Positions 1 through 8,467 are shown, counted from the first letter of the stretch. The stretch: 45,475 nt of DNA from Atribacterota bacterium (GCA_039638595.1 JBDIWM010000012.1:1-45475), one strand, 5' to 3'. The notes: generated by a model not told the origin, from the sequence alone. Program-made: numbers and translations.

Positions 1-426
1 AGGCATGAAAGCACCGGGAGTCTGGGTATAGAGCTCCTCGGCTTTCAGCACCGCTCCGCGCATACCCTTCTCTGCCGGGGTAAGGACGATTTCGGCGCCA
101 AAGTGGGCGAGGATTTTCCGTCGTTCAACCGAGACGCTTTCTGGCATGGTCAGGATAAGGCGATATCCTCGTTGAGCACAGATGAAAGCCAGGCCGATAC
201 CGGTGTTACCACTTGTGGGTTCAATGACTGTCGATTCCGGACCGAGAAGCCCTTGTTTTTCTGCTTCTTCAATCATAGAGACGGCTATACGGTCTTTCAC
301 GCTCCCACATGGATTGAAGAATTCGAGTTTTGCCGCTACTTTTGCAGGAAGCCCTGAAGCAAGTTTCGTCAAGTACACAAGGGGAGTGTTACCAATGAGT
401 TTGGTGATATTTTCAGCGATGTGCAT
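1..426 (-). CDS. cysK: Cysteine synthase (O-acetylserine sulfhydrylase), 3' end cut by window edge
   Basis: PLP-dependent enzyme making L-cysteine from O-acetylserine and sulfide in the cytoplasm. About 142 N-terminal codons are visible of a family usually near 300-320 residues; the rest lies outside the window. The product opens [17 protein letters not shown], the standard start of the family. It then shows the PLP-lysine motif GSVKDR (K44) and the substrate-binding TSGNTGIG loop (residues 71-78). The ATG at 426 follows a GGGAGG Shine-Dalgarno six bases upstream. The upstream small zinc-ribbon frame ends inside this start region, so the two are probably translationally coupled. A consensus promoter lies at 642-670. 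Family is certain; cysteine synthase versus cystathionine beta-synthase-like paralogue cannot be settled from the N-terminus alone. Confidence 0.93.
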   Translation of the reverse strand, partial: MHIAENITKLIGNTPLVYLTKLASGLPAKVAAKLEFFNPCGSVKDRIAVSMIEEAEKQGLLGPESTVIEPTSGNTGIGLAFICAQRGYRLILTMPESVSVERRKILAHFGAEIVLTPAEKGMRGAVLKAEELYTQTPGAFMP

Positions 427-564
427 GGGTTTCCTCCCTCTCGCCAAGAGTTACAAAGGGATTGAGCACTTCCCCACAGAAAAAGCACACCGAGAGCAGT
501 CCATCACAAATCCACTGGAGCTCTCCACACCGGGCGCAGGATACCAGATTTCCATCCCCACCAT
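413..564 (-). pseudogene. Small two-CxxC zinc-ribbon peptide upstream of cysK, apparently frameshifted
   Basis: An AAAGGAGGT Shine-Dalgarno precedes the ATG at 564, but the frame from that ATG gives a featureless peptide. One frame over is an open frame encoding CARCGELQWIC followed by CFFCGEVLNPF, i.e. paired CxxC knuckles of a rubredoxin/zinc-ribbon type, and it ends in a TGA overlapping the cysK start by 14 bases. That frame has no usable start codon of its own. Adding one G to the GGGG run six codons or fewer after the ATG joins them into a 50-residue protein beginning MVGDGNLVSC. I therefore read this as a real gene with an indel (sequencing error or mutation). The function is unknown; a metal-binding accessory to sulfur metabolism is only a guess. 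Confidence 0.5.
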
Positions 565-641
565 GGTCTTACCTCCTTTGCTATGCAATTAGCATTTGAA
601 TTCTCTTCCCTAAAGATTATAAAAACTATCATTTTGGTAGA

Positions 642-670
642 ATTATAAGGTAAAACTTTTCCGATGTCAA
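642..670 (-). promoter_or_regulatory. Consensus sigma-A promoter of the zinc-ribbon/cysK operon
   Basis: On the minus strand TTGACA (670-665) and TATAAT (647-642) are separated by exactly 17 bases: a perfect housekeeping promoter. Just downstream, 626-640 holds a short inverted repeat (CTATC / GGTAG around ATTTT) in a position where a repressor could sit over the start of transcription. Confidence 0.85.
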
Positions 671-778
671 GGTTCCCGAAGGATTCCTTACGCCGGCGCA
701 GACGGAACCAGGTTTGGGGCGCAAACTCTTACTTCCACCGAGTCCCAGTACCTGAATTGCTTTGGGGGAGTGTCCTCA

Positions 779-806
779 CCCCCGCTTCTTCCGGAAGAAG
801 CGGGGG
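779..806. repeat. Perfect 28-bp palindrome after the chemoreceptor gene
   Basis: Two 14-base arms (CCCCCGCTTCTTCC and its exact complement) meet without a spacer, eight bases past the stop of the chemoreceptor gene. The RNA would form a very strong hairpin. There is no T-run after it on the minus strand, so it is not a textbook intrinsic terminator; it may stabilise the 3' end or bind a protein. Confidence 0.7.
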
Positions 807-813
807 AAAACCA

Positions 814-3087
814 CTACACCCTGAAGCGTTCCACCAGGGTCCGCAGCTCGTCAGCCAATTTGGCCAAGGATTCGGCAGCTGAGGTGAGCTCCTCCAGGGA
901 AGCGCTCTCCTCTTCGGTGGAGGCGGAGACTTCCTGGCTGGAAGCGGCGTTCTCTTCAGCCACCGCGGCCACGGCATTGATGCGCTCGGTGATGCTGGCC
1001 ACCGCCTGCACCACCTCCTGGATTCCCCGGGCAGCGTCTTCGGAGAGGGACTCCACCTCACTGGAGCGTTTCTGGAGGAAATCCTGACTTTTGCGAGCCT
1101 GGTCAAACCGTGAGGCCAGGTTCTCCAGGCCGCTTGTGGAACTCTCCAGAGCCTTGATGATCTGGGTGAAGCTCTGGGTAACCCTCTCCCCCTGGGCCAC
1201 GCCCTCTTCCACCTGGTGGGTGGCTCGTTTCATCCGCTCCACGGCATTGCGGGTATCCTGGCCAATCTGGTTGATGAGGTGGGCAATCTGCTGGGCAGCC
1301 TGAGCGGAGTTCTCGGCGAGTTTGCGCACCTCTTCGGCCACCACCGCAAATCCTCGTCCGGCTTCTCCTGCCCGGGCGGCTTCAATGGCGGCATTGAGGG
1401 CCAGGAGGTTAGTCTGTTCGGCAATCCCGGTGATGACTTCCACAATCTTCCCGATTTCCTGGGAACGCTGGTCGAGGGTCTCGATGGCCTGGGAGACGTC
1501 CTGGGCCACATCGGCGATGGCATGGATGTTGCCGGAGAGAACCCGAAGAAGCTCCTGCCCCCGCTGGGCTTCCTCCCGGCTCTCTTTCCCCTGGGCAAGG
1601 CTCAGGTTCATGGCCCTTTCGATTTCCTGAAGGGCTTGGAAGTTCTCCTCCACACTCCGGACCATCTCTTGCAGGGCAGCGAGATTCCGTTCGGTGGCTT
1701 TGGCCAGATCATCGACTCGCCGGGCGATGAGCCCTGCCTCCTGGGTGATACGCTCTAAGTCCTGGCTTTGAGAGCTTGAGCCCTCGGCCACCTGGGAGAT
1801 GGTGCGGGCGATTTCCTGGGTGGTTTTAGAAATCTCCCCGATGGATGAGGAAAGCTCCTCACCGGAGGAAGCTAACTGGGAAGCCACGTTGGTAATCTGG
1901 ACCACCATCCCCCGCAGGTTTTCGGTCATCACCCTGAAGGCTCGGCTGAGGAGGGCGGTTTCATCCTGGCCCCGCACCTCGGCAAAATGCACCTGCAGGT
2001 CACCCTGGGCCATCTTCTCTGCTCCCTGGGCTAAGGCCTGGAGGGGTCTACTGAGAGAACCAGAGACGAACAAGATGATGAGGACCACCACCGCCACTCC
2101 GGCCAAGAGGAAAAGAAGAGAGCGCAGGAAATTCTGGTTGGCTTCCAGGAAGACCTCTTCGGGGGGAACTGCGGCGGTAGCCACCCATGGCTCTTTGACC
2201 TGCCCCACGAAAATGGGGGCATAGGCTTTCAGTACATACCTTTGTAAAGCTCCAGAGTACTCCATTCCGATATAGGTTTGGCCTTTTCGCATCGTCTCCA
2301 TAATGAGGGAAGCGTTACTCTGTGCTTCTCCCCAGATCTGGCCAACCCGCTCGATTTGAGGCTGGGCTACTACAATTCCCTTAAAAGAGGAAAGACGCAA
2401 GAAGCCAGATTGGAAAATACGCGTAGTGCTCACGTATTTTTGAAACCTTTCTAACGCCATATCCACTCCTGCTACCCCCACCACCTTGCCCTCTCTTTTA
2501 ATGGGCACCGAACAGGTGGTCATGAGCACCTTTTTTCCAGCAATCTCGTACTCGTATGGTTCAAGGAGCACTTCATTTCCACTGTTGCGAGCCAAAAGGT
2601 AGTAATCCCCCGCTCCTGGGGTTTCGTAATCACGCAGGGGTTCAAGGAAGATGGACCCTCCTTGCCGATACAGGTAGGGGATGAAGCGACCGGTATCGTC
2701 ATGGCCCTCTTGGCCCCGAAACTCTTGGTCTTTTCCATCCAGGGCATTGGGTTCAAAACACACCCACACCCCGAGAAAGTCCTCATTTCCTTCCAGGACC
2801 TGGCGGAGCATTCCCAAGAAAACCTCCCGCCGGTGTTCTGCGGGAATCGTCTCAAATCTGGAGAACACCTGGGCCATGGTCCGGGCAGCATCCATGGCCA
2901 CACTCAGGATAGCCTCTGCCCGGTTTGCGAATTCCTTGGAGGTGGCCTCCATCAACCTCCGGGCGTCGCTATAGGCTTTCTCGCGATTCGTGAAATTCTG
3001 CCAGAGGACTACGCCCGCAAGCACCGCCACCACCGGAAGAAGAATCTGCAGGTACAGCTTACCTCGAATAGAGCGAAGCGAACCCAT
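814..3087 (-). CDS. Methyl-accepting chemotaxis protein with periplasmic dCache-like sensor
   Basis: A 757-residue inner-membrane chemoreceptor. There is an N-terminal signal anchor (about residues 12-30) and a roughly 290-residue extracytoplasmic double-Cache-like region (about 31-320, with the typical [16 protein letters not shown] stretch). TM2 lies at about 322-344, a HAMP linker follows to about 395, and a long coiled-coil signalling domain has the conserved hairpin tip at about 557-594 ([18 protein letters not shown]). No C-terminal CheR-tethering pentapeptide is visible. The role is to sense a small extracellular solute and control CheA-CheW. The start ATG at 3087 has GGGGAGG ten bases upstream. 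The gene is monocistronic, with its own promoter; no che gene is in the window, so the partners lie elsewhere. Confidence 0.93.
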   Translation of the reverse strand: MGSLRSIRGKLYLQILLPVVAVLAGVVLWQNFTNREKAYSDARRLMEATSKEFANRAEAILSVAMDAARTMAQVFSRFETIPAEHRREVFLGMLRQVLEGNEDFLGVWVCFEPNALDGKDQEFRGQEGHDDTGRFIPYLYRQGGSIFLEPLRDYETPGAGDYYLLARNSGNEVLLEPYEYEIAGKKVLMTTCSVPIKREGKVVGVAGVDMALERFQKYVSTTRIFQSGFLRLSSFKGIVVAQPQIERVGQIWGEAQSNASLIMETMRKGQTYIGMEYSGALQRYVLKAYAPIFVGQVKEPWVATAAVPPEEVFLEANQNFLRSLLFLLAGVAVVVLIILFVSGSLSRPLQALAQGAEKMAQGDLQVHFAEVRGQDETALLSRAFRVMTENLRGMVVQITNVASQLASSGEELSSSIGEISKTTQEIARTISQVAEGSSSQSQDLERITQEAGLIARRVDDLAKATERNLAALQEMVRSVEENFQALQEIERAMNLSLAQGKESREEAQRGQELLRVLSGNIHAIADVAQDVSQAIETLDQRSQEIGKIVEVITGIAEQTNLLALNAAIEAARAGEAGRGFAVVAEEVRKLAENSAQAAQQIAHLINQIGQDTRNAVERMKRATHQVEEGVAQGERVTQSFTQIIKALESSTSGLENLASRFDQARKSQDFLQKRSSEVESLSEDAARGIQEVVQAVASITERINAVAAVAEENAASSQEVSASTEEESASLEELTSAAESLAKLADELRTLVERFRV

Positions 3088-3126
3088 CGTTTGTTCCTCC
3101 CCAGAATGTTTGTTTTTCCTTTTTTT

Positions 3127-3156
3127 ATCCTAAATTTGGTATGTCCATTCTGTCAA
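3127..3156 (-). promoter_or_regulatory. Sigma-A-like promoter of the chemoreceptor gene
   Basis: Minus-strand TTGACA (3156-3151) is followed after 18 bases by TAGGAT (3132-3127), about 40 bases before the ATG. This matches the housekeeping consensus better than the flagellar sigma-28 consensus. Confidence 0.6.
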
Positions 3157-3462
3157 GGGAGAGGATTAAGCGCCGATTAAAGTAGTATTGTTGAAATCTT
3201 AAATGTTTGTGGATGTTTTGGTGTAAGGAATGGAAATGCTTCCACAAAAGTTCGCCTTTCTTCTGTTCTTGATAGGGCGGTTAGGAGCATGAAGGTAAAG
3301 TAATCGCAAGACCGAGCAAAACCAGCAGGAGCAGAAGGGTTTCTTGTATGTATTGTCAGTTGATTCTATGGTAAAATTGAATTCAGAGCCCTGGAAAAAT
3401 GGACTTTTGGCCTTTTCAGCGAGGGTCGAAGGGGGTATCGTTTTGAAGGTTAAGTTTGCAGG
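3157..3462. other. Divergent intergenic region between chemoreceptor and HD-GYP genes
   Basis: No convincing gene. The only plus-strand promoter element I see is an extended -10 (TGG TAAAAT, about 3370-3378) roughly 85 bases before the HD-GYP start. I looked for a GEMM-type c-di-GMP riboswitch, which would fit the flanking genes, and did not find its conserved core. Confidence 0.5.
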
Positions 3463-4767
3463 ATGTTTTGGCCAAAACGGATTGGTGAACTGAACCGGGG
3501 TACTGGCGTGGTCCAAAAGTTGTCGCTCAACCTCATCGATATGGTTAAAGGTATTTCCGAATGTGTGGATCTGGTCAATCCGGCCTTTTCCAAACACCAC
3601 GCAAAGGTAGCTTACATTGCCCTGAATATTGCGCAAAGCATGAACCTGCCTTTGGATGAAAAGCGGGATCTGGTTATCGCGAGCCTTCTCCATGACGTGG
3701 GTGCACTTTCGACCGAGGAAAGACTGCAATATTTAGCTTTTGAAGCCGATTTTGAATTCAACAATCCTCACGGACATGCAGCAACAGGGCATCACCTTTT
3801 CAAACAATTTGAACCCTTCTTTGGCCCAGCGTTACTCATCAAGCACCATCATACCTACTATAGGGATATGGAGAGAAACACCGTTCCCTCTGGAGCGTGC
3901 ATTCTTCAATTGGCTGATCGGGTAGCGGTATTGGCCAAAAGTGGCGATGAGATTCCGGTGCGGGAAATAGAGAGCAAAGTGTATGCCCAGCGGACCAGAA
4001 TGTTTCACCCTGATGTCGTCGATGTATTTCTGGATATTTCTCAAAGTGCACATTTCTGGCCTGGTATGGAGCGTGTACCGTTGGATGTACTCGTCGAGGA
4101 GAATGGTTTGGATACCACGGTGGATATGGACTTAGAGGAATTACGTTCTTTTGCCTCTATCCTTCATGTCATTATCGATTTTCGGAGTCGATTCACCGCT
4201 TGGCACTCGTGTGGAGTTGCCGGGGTTGCGGTCGAGCTGGCCAGGCATTTTGGTTTTTCAGAAGAATCGCTCAAACTCATGGAAATCGCGGGTAATCTCC
4301 ATGATCTTGGTAAGGTCGCCATTCCCATAGAGATTTTGGAAAAACCCGATACCCTAACTGAAGAAGAATTCACCTTGGTTAAGAGTCATGCGTACTATAC
4401 CTACCGGGTTCTTCAACAAATCAAGGACTTGGAAACGATCACTATTTGGGGTTCTTTCCATCATGAAAAACTGGACGGAAGTGGGTATCCCTTTAGCCTT
4501 AAAGGAGAAGATTTGCCGCTGGGATCGAGAATTATGGCGGTATCTGATATATTTAGCGCTTTAACCGAGGATCGTCCTTATCGGAGCGGGTTAAGCGTAA
4601 GTGATGCACTCGGATACATCAAAGGCCTGGTTGGGGATGACAAAATCGACAAAAACGTCTTTTCAGTCCTGGAGGCAGAAAGCGACTACATCGTAGAAAA
4701 GCTCTCTTCCATAAAGGAAGAAAGTATAAAGAGGTTTGATGCTTTTTATTCTGACGTGGAGGTGTAG
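3463..4767 (+). CDS. Tandem HD / HD-GYP domain protein, probable c-di-GMP phosphodiesterase
   Basis: A soluble 434-residue protein with two HD modules. The N-terminal one has H45/H46, the HD pair at 77-78 and a triple His at 128-130. The C-terminal one is a full HD-GYP domain: HDLGK (280-284), HHEKLDGSGYP (333-343) and the SDIFSALTEDRPYR signature (361-374). HD-GYP proteins hydrolyse cyclic di-GMP, and the intact GYP motif argues for activity. No membrane segment is seen. An in-frame stop lies just before ATG 3463, so the start cannot be further upstream; its Shine-Dalgarno is weak. The hemerythrin gene follows three bases after the stop, which suggests that the two proteins act together as an oxygen- or NO-responsive second-messenger module. 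Confidence 0.9.
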   Translation: MFWPKRIGELNRGTGVVQKLSLNLIDMVKGISECVDLVNPAFSKHHAKVAYIALNIAQSMNLPLDEKRDLVIASLLHDVGALSTEERLQYLAFEADFEFNNPHGHAATGHHLFKQFEPFFGPALLIKHHHTYYRDMERNTVPSGACILQLADRVAVLAKSGDEIPVREIESKVYAQRTRMFHPDVVDVFLDISQSAHFWPGMERVPLDVLVEENGLDTTVDMDLEELRSFASILHVIIDFRSRFTAWHSCGVAGVAVELARHFGFSEESLKLMEIAGNLHDLGKVAIPIEILEKPDTLTEEEFTLVKSHAYYTYRVLQQIKDLETITIWGSFHHEKLDGSGYPFSLKGEDLPLGSRIMAVSDIFSALTEDRPYRSGLSVSDALGYIKGLVGDDKIDKNVFSVLEAESDYIVEKLSSIKEESIKRFDAFYSDVEV

Positions 4768-4770
4768 AAT

Positions 4771-5169
4771 ATGCCGTTACTGTGGAACGATTCGTTACTG
4801 ACTGGAGTTAGCATTGTCGATGACCAACACAGGGAACTTTTTAGGAGAATCAATGAACTTCTAGACTCTGCAGGAAAGGGTCGAGAAAAGGTACGGGAAA
4901 TCACCACCTTTTTGCAAAACTATATCATCACGCACTTCGAAACGGAACAGAAGCTCATGGTCAAGTCTCACTACCCTGACTATGAAAACCACAAACACTC
5001 CCATGATCAGTACTCGCAAGAGTTCAAAACGTTGAAAGAGGGTATCGACCAGGAGGGGGCCAGTCTGAGCCTGACCGTTAAAATGAATAACCTCTTGATT
5101 GATTGGTGGATTAACCACATCAATCGAGTTGACAAAAAAATGGCTGAATTCATCCGGGATAAGATATAG
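4771..5169 (+). CDS. Bacteriohemerythrin
   Basis: A single-domain, 132-residue four-helix-bundle protein with a non-heme di-iron O2-binding site. All seven expected ligands are in place: H20 (DDQH), H55 and E59 (HFETE), H74 and H78 (HKHSH), H116 and D121 (HINRVD). The length is typical. An AGGAGGT-like sequence (GTGGAGGTG at the end of the preceding gene) sits before the ATG, and the genes are only three bases apart, so they are co-translated. In an anaerobe it may scavenge or sense O2 or NO. Its coupling to the HD-GYP protein suggests that it feeds redox information to c-di-GMP turnover; that link is inference. Confidence 0.93.
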   Translation: MPLLWNDSLLTGVSIVDDQHRELFRRINELLDSAGKGREKVREITTFLQNYIITHFETEQKLMVKSHYPDYENHKHSHDQYSQEFKTLKEGIDQEGASLSLTVKMNNLLIDWWINHINRVDKKMAEFIRDKI

Positions 5170-5316
5170 GTCATCACATCTTTGCCTCTGGGGGAAAGCG
5201 ACTGAGTATACCATAAACCACTCCGGGTTTTCTTTCTTTGGAGTGCCTCGGTAGTAACTTCATTGATGCGCGGTGGTTATGGAGATCCTTCCCGTAGCGG
5301 AGGGAGAGTTTTCGGA

Positions 5317-5781
5317 TTAATCCCATCTGTATGCTTGAGGAGTACCCCAGAGCTCTACACGCCGATACTTTGGGTGTGGGGCTTGGAAATGGACGAGAAT
5401 GGGCGCATGGTCCAAATCTGAATGCTCTTCGAAAAACAACCGGTCGCCGAAACGGATTGTTTCTAGGACTAAAGGCAACTCCCGGCGGAATATGGCATCC
5501 CTTAGGGCTAAGGAACCGAAAACCAGCCCTCCGCCTACGTGGCAGTAGAGATGGAGGGCCAAGCCTTCCAAGTCCTGTAACCATTCTCCCAGCACTTCGT
5601 CACGCATGAATTTACTCTTGAGGGAAGAAAGCGCTTTATGGTTGTACTCCTTTCCTATGGTGAGGAAAAGGTCTCCGGTGGCATCAGAGTGGGTCAAGGT
5701 GTAGCGACGGGGCAGAACTGGTTCCCTTTCGGTCACGCCGATGAAGCGGACATGGAGTTTCTCTGTTCGGAGTCGCCCCAT
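5317..5781 (-). CDS. Staygreen (SGR / Mg-dechelatase) family protein
   Basis: A 154-residue soluble protein whose core RRYTLTHSDATGDLFLTIG followed by YN and the later CHVGGG segment is the signature of the staygreen family. The plant proteins extract Mg from chlorophyll a; some homologues from non-photosynthetic bacteria are reported to have the same activity in vitro, but their native substrate is unknown. The gene starts five bases after the stop of the MFS transporter with no strong SD of its own, indicating coupling. As the third gene of the uvsE operon, it has nothing to do with photosynthesis genes in view. Family assignment is fairly firm; the in vivo role is open. Confidence 0.82.
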   Translation of the reverse strand: MGRLRTEKLHVRFIGVTEREPVLPRRYTLTHSDATGDLFLTIGKEYNHKALSSLKSKFMRDEVLGEWLQDLEGLALHLYCHVGGGLVFGSLALRDAIFRRELPLVLETIRFGDRLFFEEHSDLDHAPILVHFQAPHPKYRRVELWGTPQAYRWD

Positions 5782-5786
5782 GGTTT

Positions 5787-6995
5787 TTATCTCTGTGCTT
5801 CTGGGCAGGCTACATCTGGGACAAAGAGGACTCGCCGCCAGCTATAGTAGGCAAGCCAACCCATTATCACTGCTCCCAATGCTCCAGGTGCTACGGTTCC
5901 AACTCGACCCAGGAGAAATCCCCCGATGGTGGGAGAGAGAACTCGGGTTAAGCTCCCCAGTGCTGCGGAGAGACCGAGGGTACCTCCCACCTCTTCCGGC
6001 CACACTGAACGGGTGAGAGCGCTGTTGATGGCGATCCTCACGGTACCTCCGGCCAAAGATAGGGGGACAAGTACCAGGAGTAACCAGGGCAAAGAAGGGG
6101 TCAGGGCCCAGCTGAGGAGTGAGAGGGCCAAAAGCACGCTTCCACCAAAAATCATCTGTTTGTCGGTGAGTCGCCGAGTGAGAAACCGAATGCCCACGCC
6201 CTGCACCACGACCACCAGAATCCCCACATAGGTGAACACATAGCTTGTGGTTCGGGCATCAAGACCCAGACGAGCGCGGGCAAAAAGAGCAAAAGCCGTC
6301 TCAAAAATGGTGAAAGCTAAACTATAGAGAAGCTGGACCTGTAAAAGCGGTCCTACACAGGGTAATCGCAGGGCTTCCCAAAGGGCTTTGAGGGAAAAAG
6401 ACGCTCGGGGTTCCTGAGCCCGTCGTTTTCGCTCTTCCTGGGGCAGCGACTCCGGGAGCCAGAGGAATACGCCGATAAGGTTAAGGAGCGAGAGACCCGC
6501 TGCCCAGAGAGCTGGTCGAGCATAGTTTTCCCCGAAAGAGAGAACCCCTCCCAGGAAGGGGCCAAAGATGAAACCCAGACCAAACGCCGCGCCGAGTAAC
6601 CCAAACCCTTGCGTGCGTTCCCTGTCCTGGGTAACATCGCTCACGTAGGCCTGGGCCAAAGAGATATTCCCTCCAAAGAGACCATCCACGATGCGGCTGA
6701 GGAAAATCATCCGCAATGAGCGAGCCAAACCCAGTAAGAGAAACCCAATCACCGTGGAGGCAAGGGAGAGAAGAAGAAGCGGTTTTCGCCCAAAACGGTC
6801 GGAAAGGCGACCGATGATTGGGGTTCCTACAAGTTGCGCGAAAGCATTGGCCCCTAAGATGAGCCCCACCACTTCAGCAGTCGCCCCAAACGTGGTGGCG
6901 TAGTAGGGTAAGAGGGGTAAGATCAGGCTGAAACCCAGTACGTCTACAAAAACAAAAAGCGTAATGAGCACCAGCGGGAGTTTTTCTCGTTTCAT
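5787..6995 (-). CDS. Major facilitator superfamily transporter, TetA-like drug/proton antiporter family
   Basis: A 402-residue integral membrane protein with 12 predicted helices. The hallmark loop 2-3 motif A is present (GRLSDRFGRKP, about residues 62-72), the motif C-like glycine-rich helix (GAAFGLGFIFGPFLGG) lies in TM5, and a central cytoplasmic loop is rich in charged residues (LPQEERKRRAQEPR). These features fit the DHA1 drug:H+ antiporter group (TetA/Bcr type). The ATG overlaps the uvsE stop (ATGA), with AGGAGG seven bases upstream inside uvsE. The substrate is unknown; its place between a UV-repair nuclease and a staygreen-like protein could mean export of a toxic pigment or photoproduct, but that is speculative. 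Confidence 0.88.
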   Translation of the reverse strand: MKREKLPLVLITLFVFVDVLGFSLILPLLPYYATTFGATAEVVGLILGANAFAQLVGTPIIGRLSDRFGRKPLLLLSLASTVIGFLLLGLARSLRMIFLSRIVDGLFGGNISLAQAYVSDVTQDRERTQGFGLLGAAFGLGFIFGPFLGGVLSFGENYARPALWAAGLSLLNLIGVFLWLPESLPQEERKRRAQEPRASFSLKALWEALRLPCVGPLLQVQLLYSLAFTIFETAFALFARARLGLDARTTSYVFTYVGILVVVVQGVGIRFLTRRLTDKQMIFGGSVLLALSLLSWALTPSLPWLLLVLVPLSLAGGTVRIAINSALTRSVWPEEVGGTLGLSAALGSLTRVLSPTIGGFLLGRVGTVAPGALGAVIMGWLAYYSWRRVLFVPDVACPEAQR

Positions 6996-7927
6996 AACTC
7001 TTCCTCCTTTTTGGATATGTCCCGAAACTGAGTGACAAGGCGTTCATCGCCGAAGGATCGGGCGATCGCTAACGCCTGGAGAGCGCTTTGCTCCTTGTCT
7101 TTGATCTCTAACATTAAATCGAAGTCGTAAGGATGGCTTTCTTCCAAAAACCTTTGGAAATCGGCTTCATCCAGAGTGAGGGCATGACGTCCCGTGCGAC
7201 CTGCAAAAAGTGGAGACGAGTAGTCCACGATGGGGATGCCATCGCCTTCTTTCCAGGTTTTAGAGGCCGCTTCAAGTGCTTTCGAAAAGGAGTGATGGTC
7301 GGGGTTCAAGCGCCAGTGGAGCACGTCGAACACCACCGGCACCCCCAGAACGGCACTCACAGAGAGGCAATCGTCCAAGGTGTAGAGTCGTTCGTCGTGT
7401 TCCACCACCAACCGTTCCTGAATGGTTGGGTCTAAGGAACGGAATGTTTCGATAAAACGGCTTAAAGCGGCCTTCTTATTCCCGTACTGTCCTCCTAAGT
7501 GGATTTGAATTTTGGCCGTTTGGTCGAAGCCCATCAGGTTCAAAACCCGATTGTGATAAACAAGGTCGGCGATGGCTGCTTCCACCGTTTCTCTCCTGGG
7601 AGAGTTTAAAACGGTGTACTGCCCTGGGTGCATGGAAATGCGCATACCGTAAAGACGAACCAGGGTTCCAACTCGGCTGAACGTTTCGGCGAATTCCTCT
7701 TCCCAGGGATACCGATTCCTGGGATGGGAGGCAAGAGGAACGAGGTCAGAGGTGATACGTAAAAAAAGGAGTCCCCGCTGGGCGTTCCAGCGGATGATTT
7801 CCTCAAGGCAGGCTAAATTCTGAGCCACCGTCTCCCGCAAGCGCTCCCAGGAGAGGGAGGCTAACCGAAAGGTTCGGTCAGGGCGGCAGGAAAGACCCAG
7901 ATTGATACAGGGATAACCGATGCGCAT
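6992..7927 (-). CDS. uvsE: UV DNA damage endonuclease UvsE
   Basis: A TIM-barrel, metal-dependent endonuclease that nicks DNA 5' to cyclobutane dimers and 6-4 photoproducts, giving an alternative to UvrABC. From ATG 7927 the 311-residue product begins MRIGYPCINLGLSC, the characteristic family N-terminus. It continues with the conserved LFLRITSDLVP, HPGQY, HLGGQYGNK, ERLVVEHDER and VVFDVLHW segments that supply metal ligands. A longer frame to 8005 exists, but AAGGAG lies correctly before 7927 and the extra 26 residues are low-complexity and charged. It is first gene of a three-gene operon; the transcript probably starts near 8077 (promoter 8084-8112). Confidence 0.95.
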   Translation of the reverse strand: MRIGYPCINLGLSCRPDRTFRLASLSWERLRETVAQNLACLEEIIRWNAQRGLLFLRITSDLVPLASHPRNRYPWEEEFAETFSRVGTLVRLYGMRISMHPGQYTVLNSPRRETVEAAIADLVYHNRVLNLMGFDQTAKIQIHLGGQYGNKKAALSRFIETFRSLDPTIQERLVVEHDERLYTLDDCLSVSAVLGVPVVFDVLHWRLNPDHHSFSKALEAASKTWKEGDGIPIVDYSSPLFAGRTGRHALTLDEADFQRFLEESHPYDFDLMLEIKDKEQSALQALAIARSFGDERLVTQFRDISKKEEEL

Positions 7928-8410
7928 CGGGTTCTCCGCTCCTTCTACCCTCTTTTCACTATCCCTCTTTCTGTCTTGTCTCTTCCCAAATTGTCTTTCG
8001 CCCAAAGCCCTGTTTCCTTGAGTTCCCGCATGGGCTTCGTTCCCCGACTGGCCTGGTCCTTACTGGAGTAAGGTCCACCCTTTATTGTAGATAACAGGGT
8101 TAAAAAACACAATGACCTTCTGGGGTCTTGAGGATGGTGGAGGATGGCTTTTGATAGCCGAGCGGATACGATGAGAGTGGATAATCACATACCCCAGTGA
8201 GAACGCAAAAACTCCAAAATAGGCACACGGGGTTCTCCAGAAAGGGAATTCCAGGTGGTTTGACTTGGTCCACACCGTTTACGATCTTGTTTTCCTTAGC
8301 CGGAAACCCGCAAGTGTTTTTGCCAATGCGTACCGTTTGAGGGTGCCCTGAGGCCTTCTCAATACGTGTAGGAAGAGCACGAAAAAAAAGAGTGTATGCG
8401 GTCGCTTTAA
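7928..8410. other. Long uvsE leader and intergenic DNA
   Basis: Apart from the promoter/operator at 8055-8112 I see no gene. The leader between the expected transcription start and uvsE is about 150 bases. A 71-codon minus-strand frame inside 8060-8275 has no SD and no recognisable features, and it spans the promoter, so I do not call it. Confidence 0.5.
8055..8112 (-). promoter_or_regulatory. Promoter and operator-like repeat of the uvsE operon
   Basis: Minus-strand TTGTGT (8112-8107) and TACAAT (8089-8084) are 17 bases apart. Immediately after the expected transcription start is an imperfect inverted repeat, arms GGTCCTTACT (8055-8064) and AGTAAGGTCC (8067-8076), with one mismatch. Its position is ideal for a repressor. 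It does not resemble a Gram-positive LexA box. Confidence 0.6.
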
Positions 8411-8442
8411 TGAAAAAGCCAAGCCCTGTAGGGCTTGGCTTT
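8411..8442 (-). terminator. Intrinsic terminator of the LacI-SBP/ABC/dehydrogenase operon
   Basis: A perfect 12-bp stem (AAAGCCAAGCCC, loop of four, complement at 8431-8442) is followed on the minus strand by TTTTT. It lies 26 bases beyond the last gene of the operon. Confidence 0.88.
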
Positions 8443-8467
8443 AAAGATCTTTGCTTTTAGGAATTCA

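Noticed and set aside
1216-1758. 180-codon plus-strand open frame inside the chemoreceptor gene
   Set aside because: Antisense shadow of a GC-rich coiled-coil coding region; no SD, no recognisable domain.
3157-3462. c-di-GMP riboswitch controlling the chemoreceptor or HD-GYP gene
   Set aside because: The conserved GEMM core was not found on either strand.
3199-3729. 176-codon minus-strand frame across the divergent spacer and HD-GYP start
   Set aside because: Overlaps the conserved HD-GYP coding region and shows no family features.
8060-8275. 71-codon minus-strand frame upstream of uvsE
   Set aside because: It spans the uvsE promoter and operator-like repeat and has no SD.
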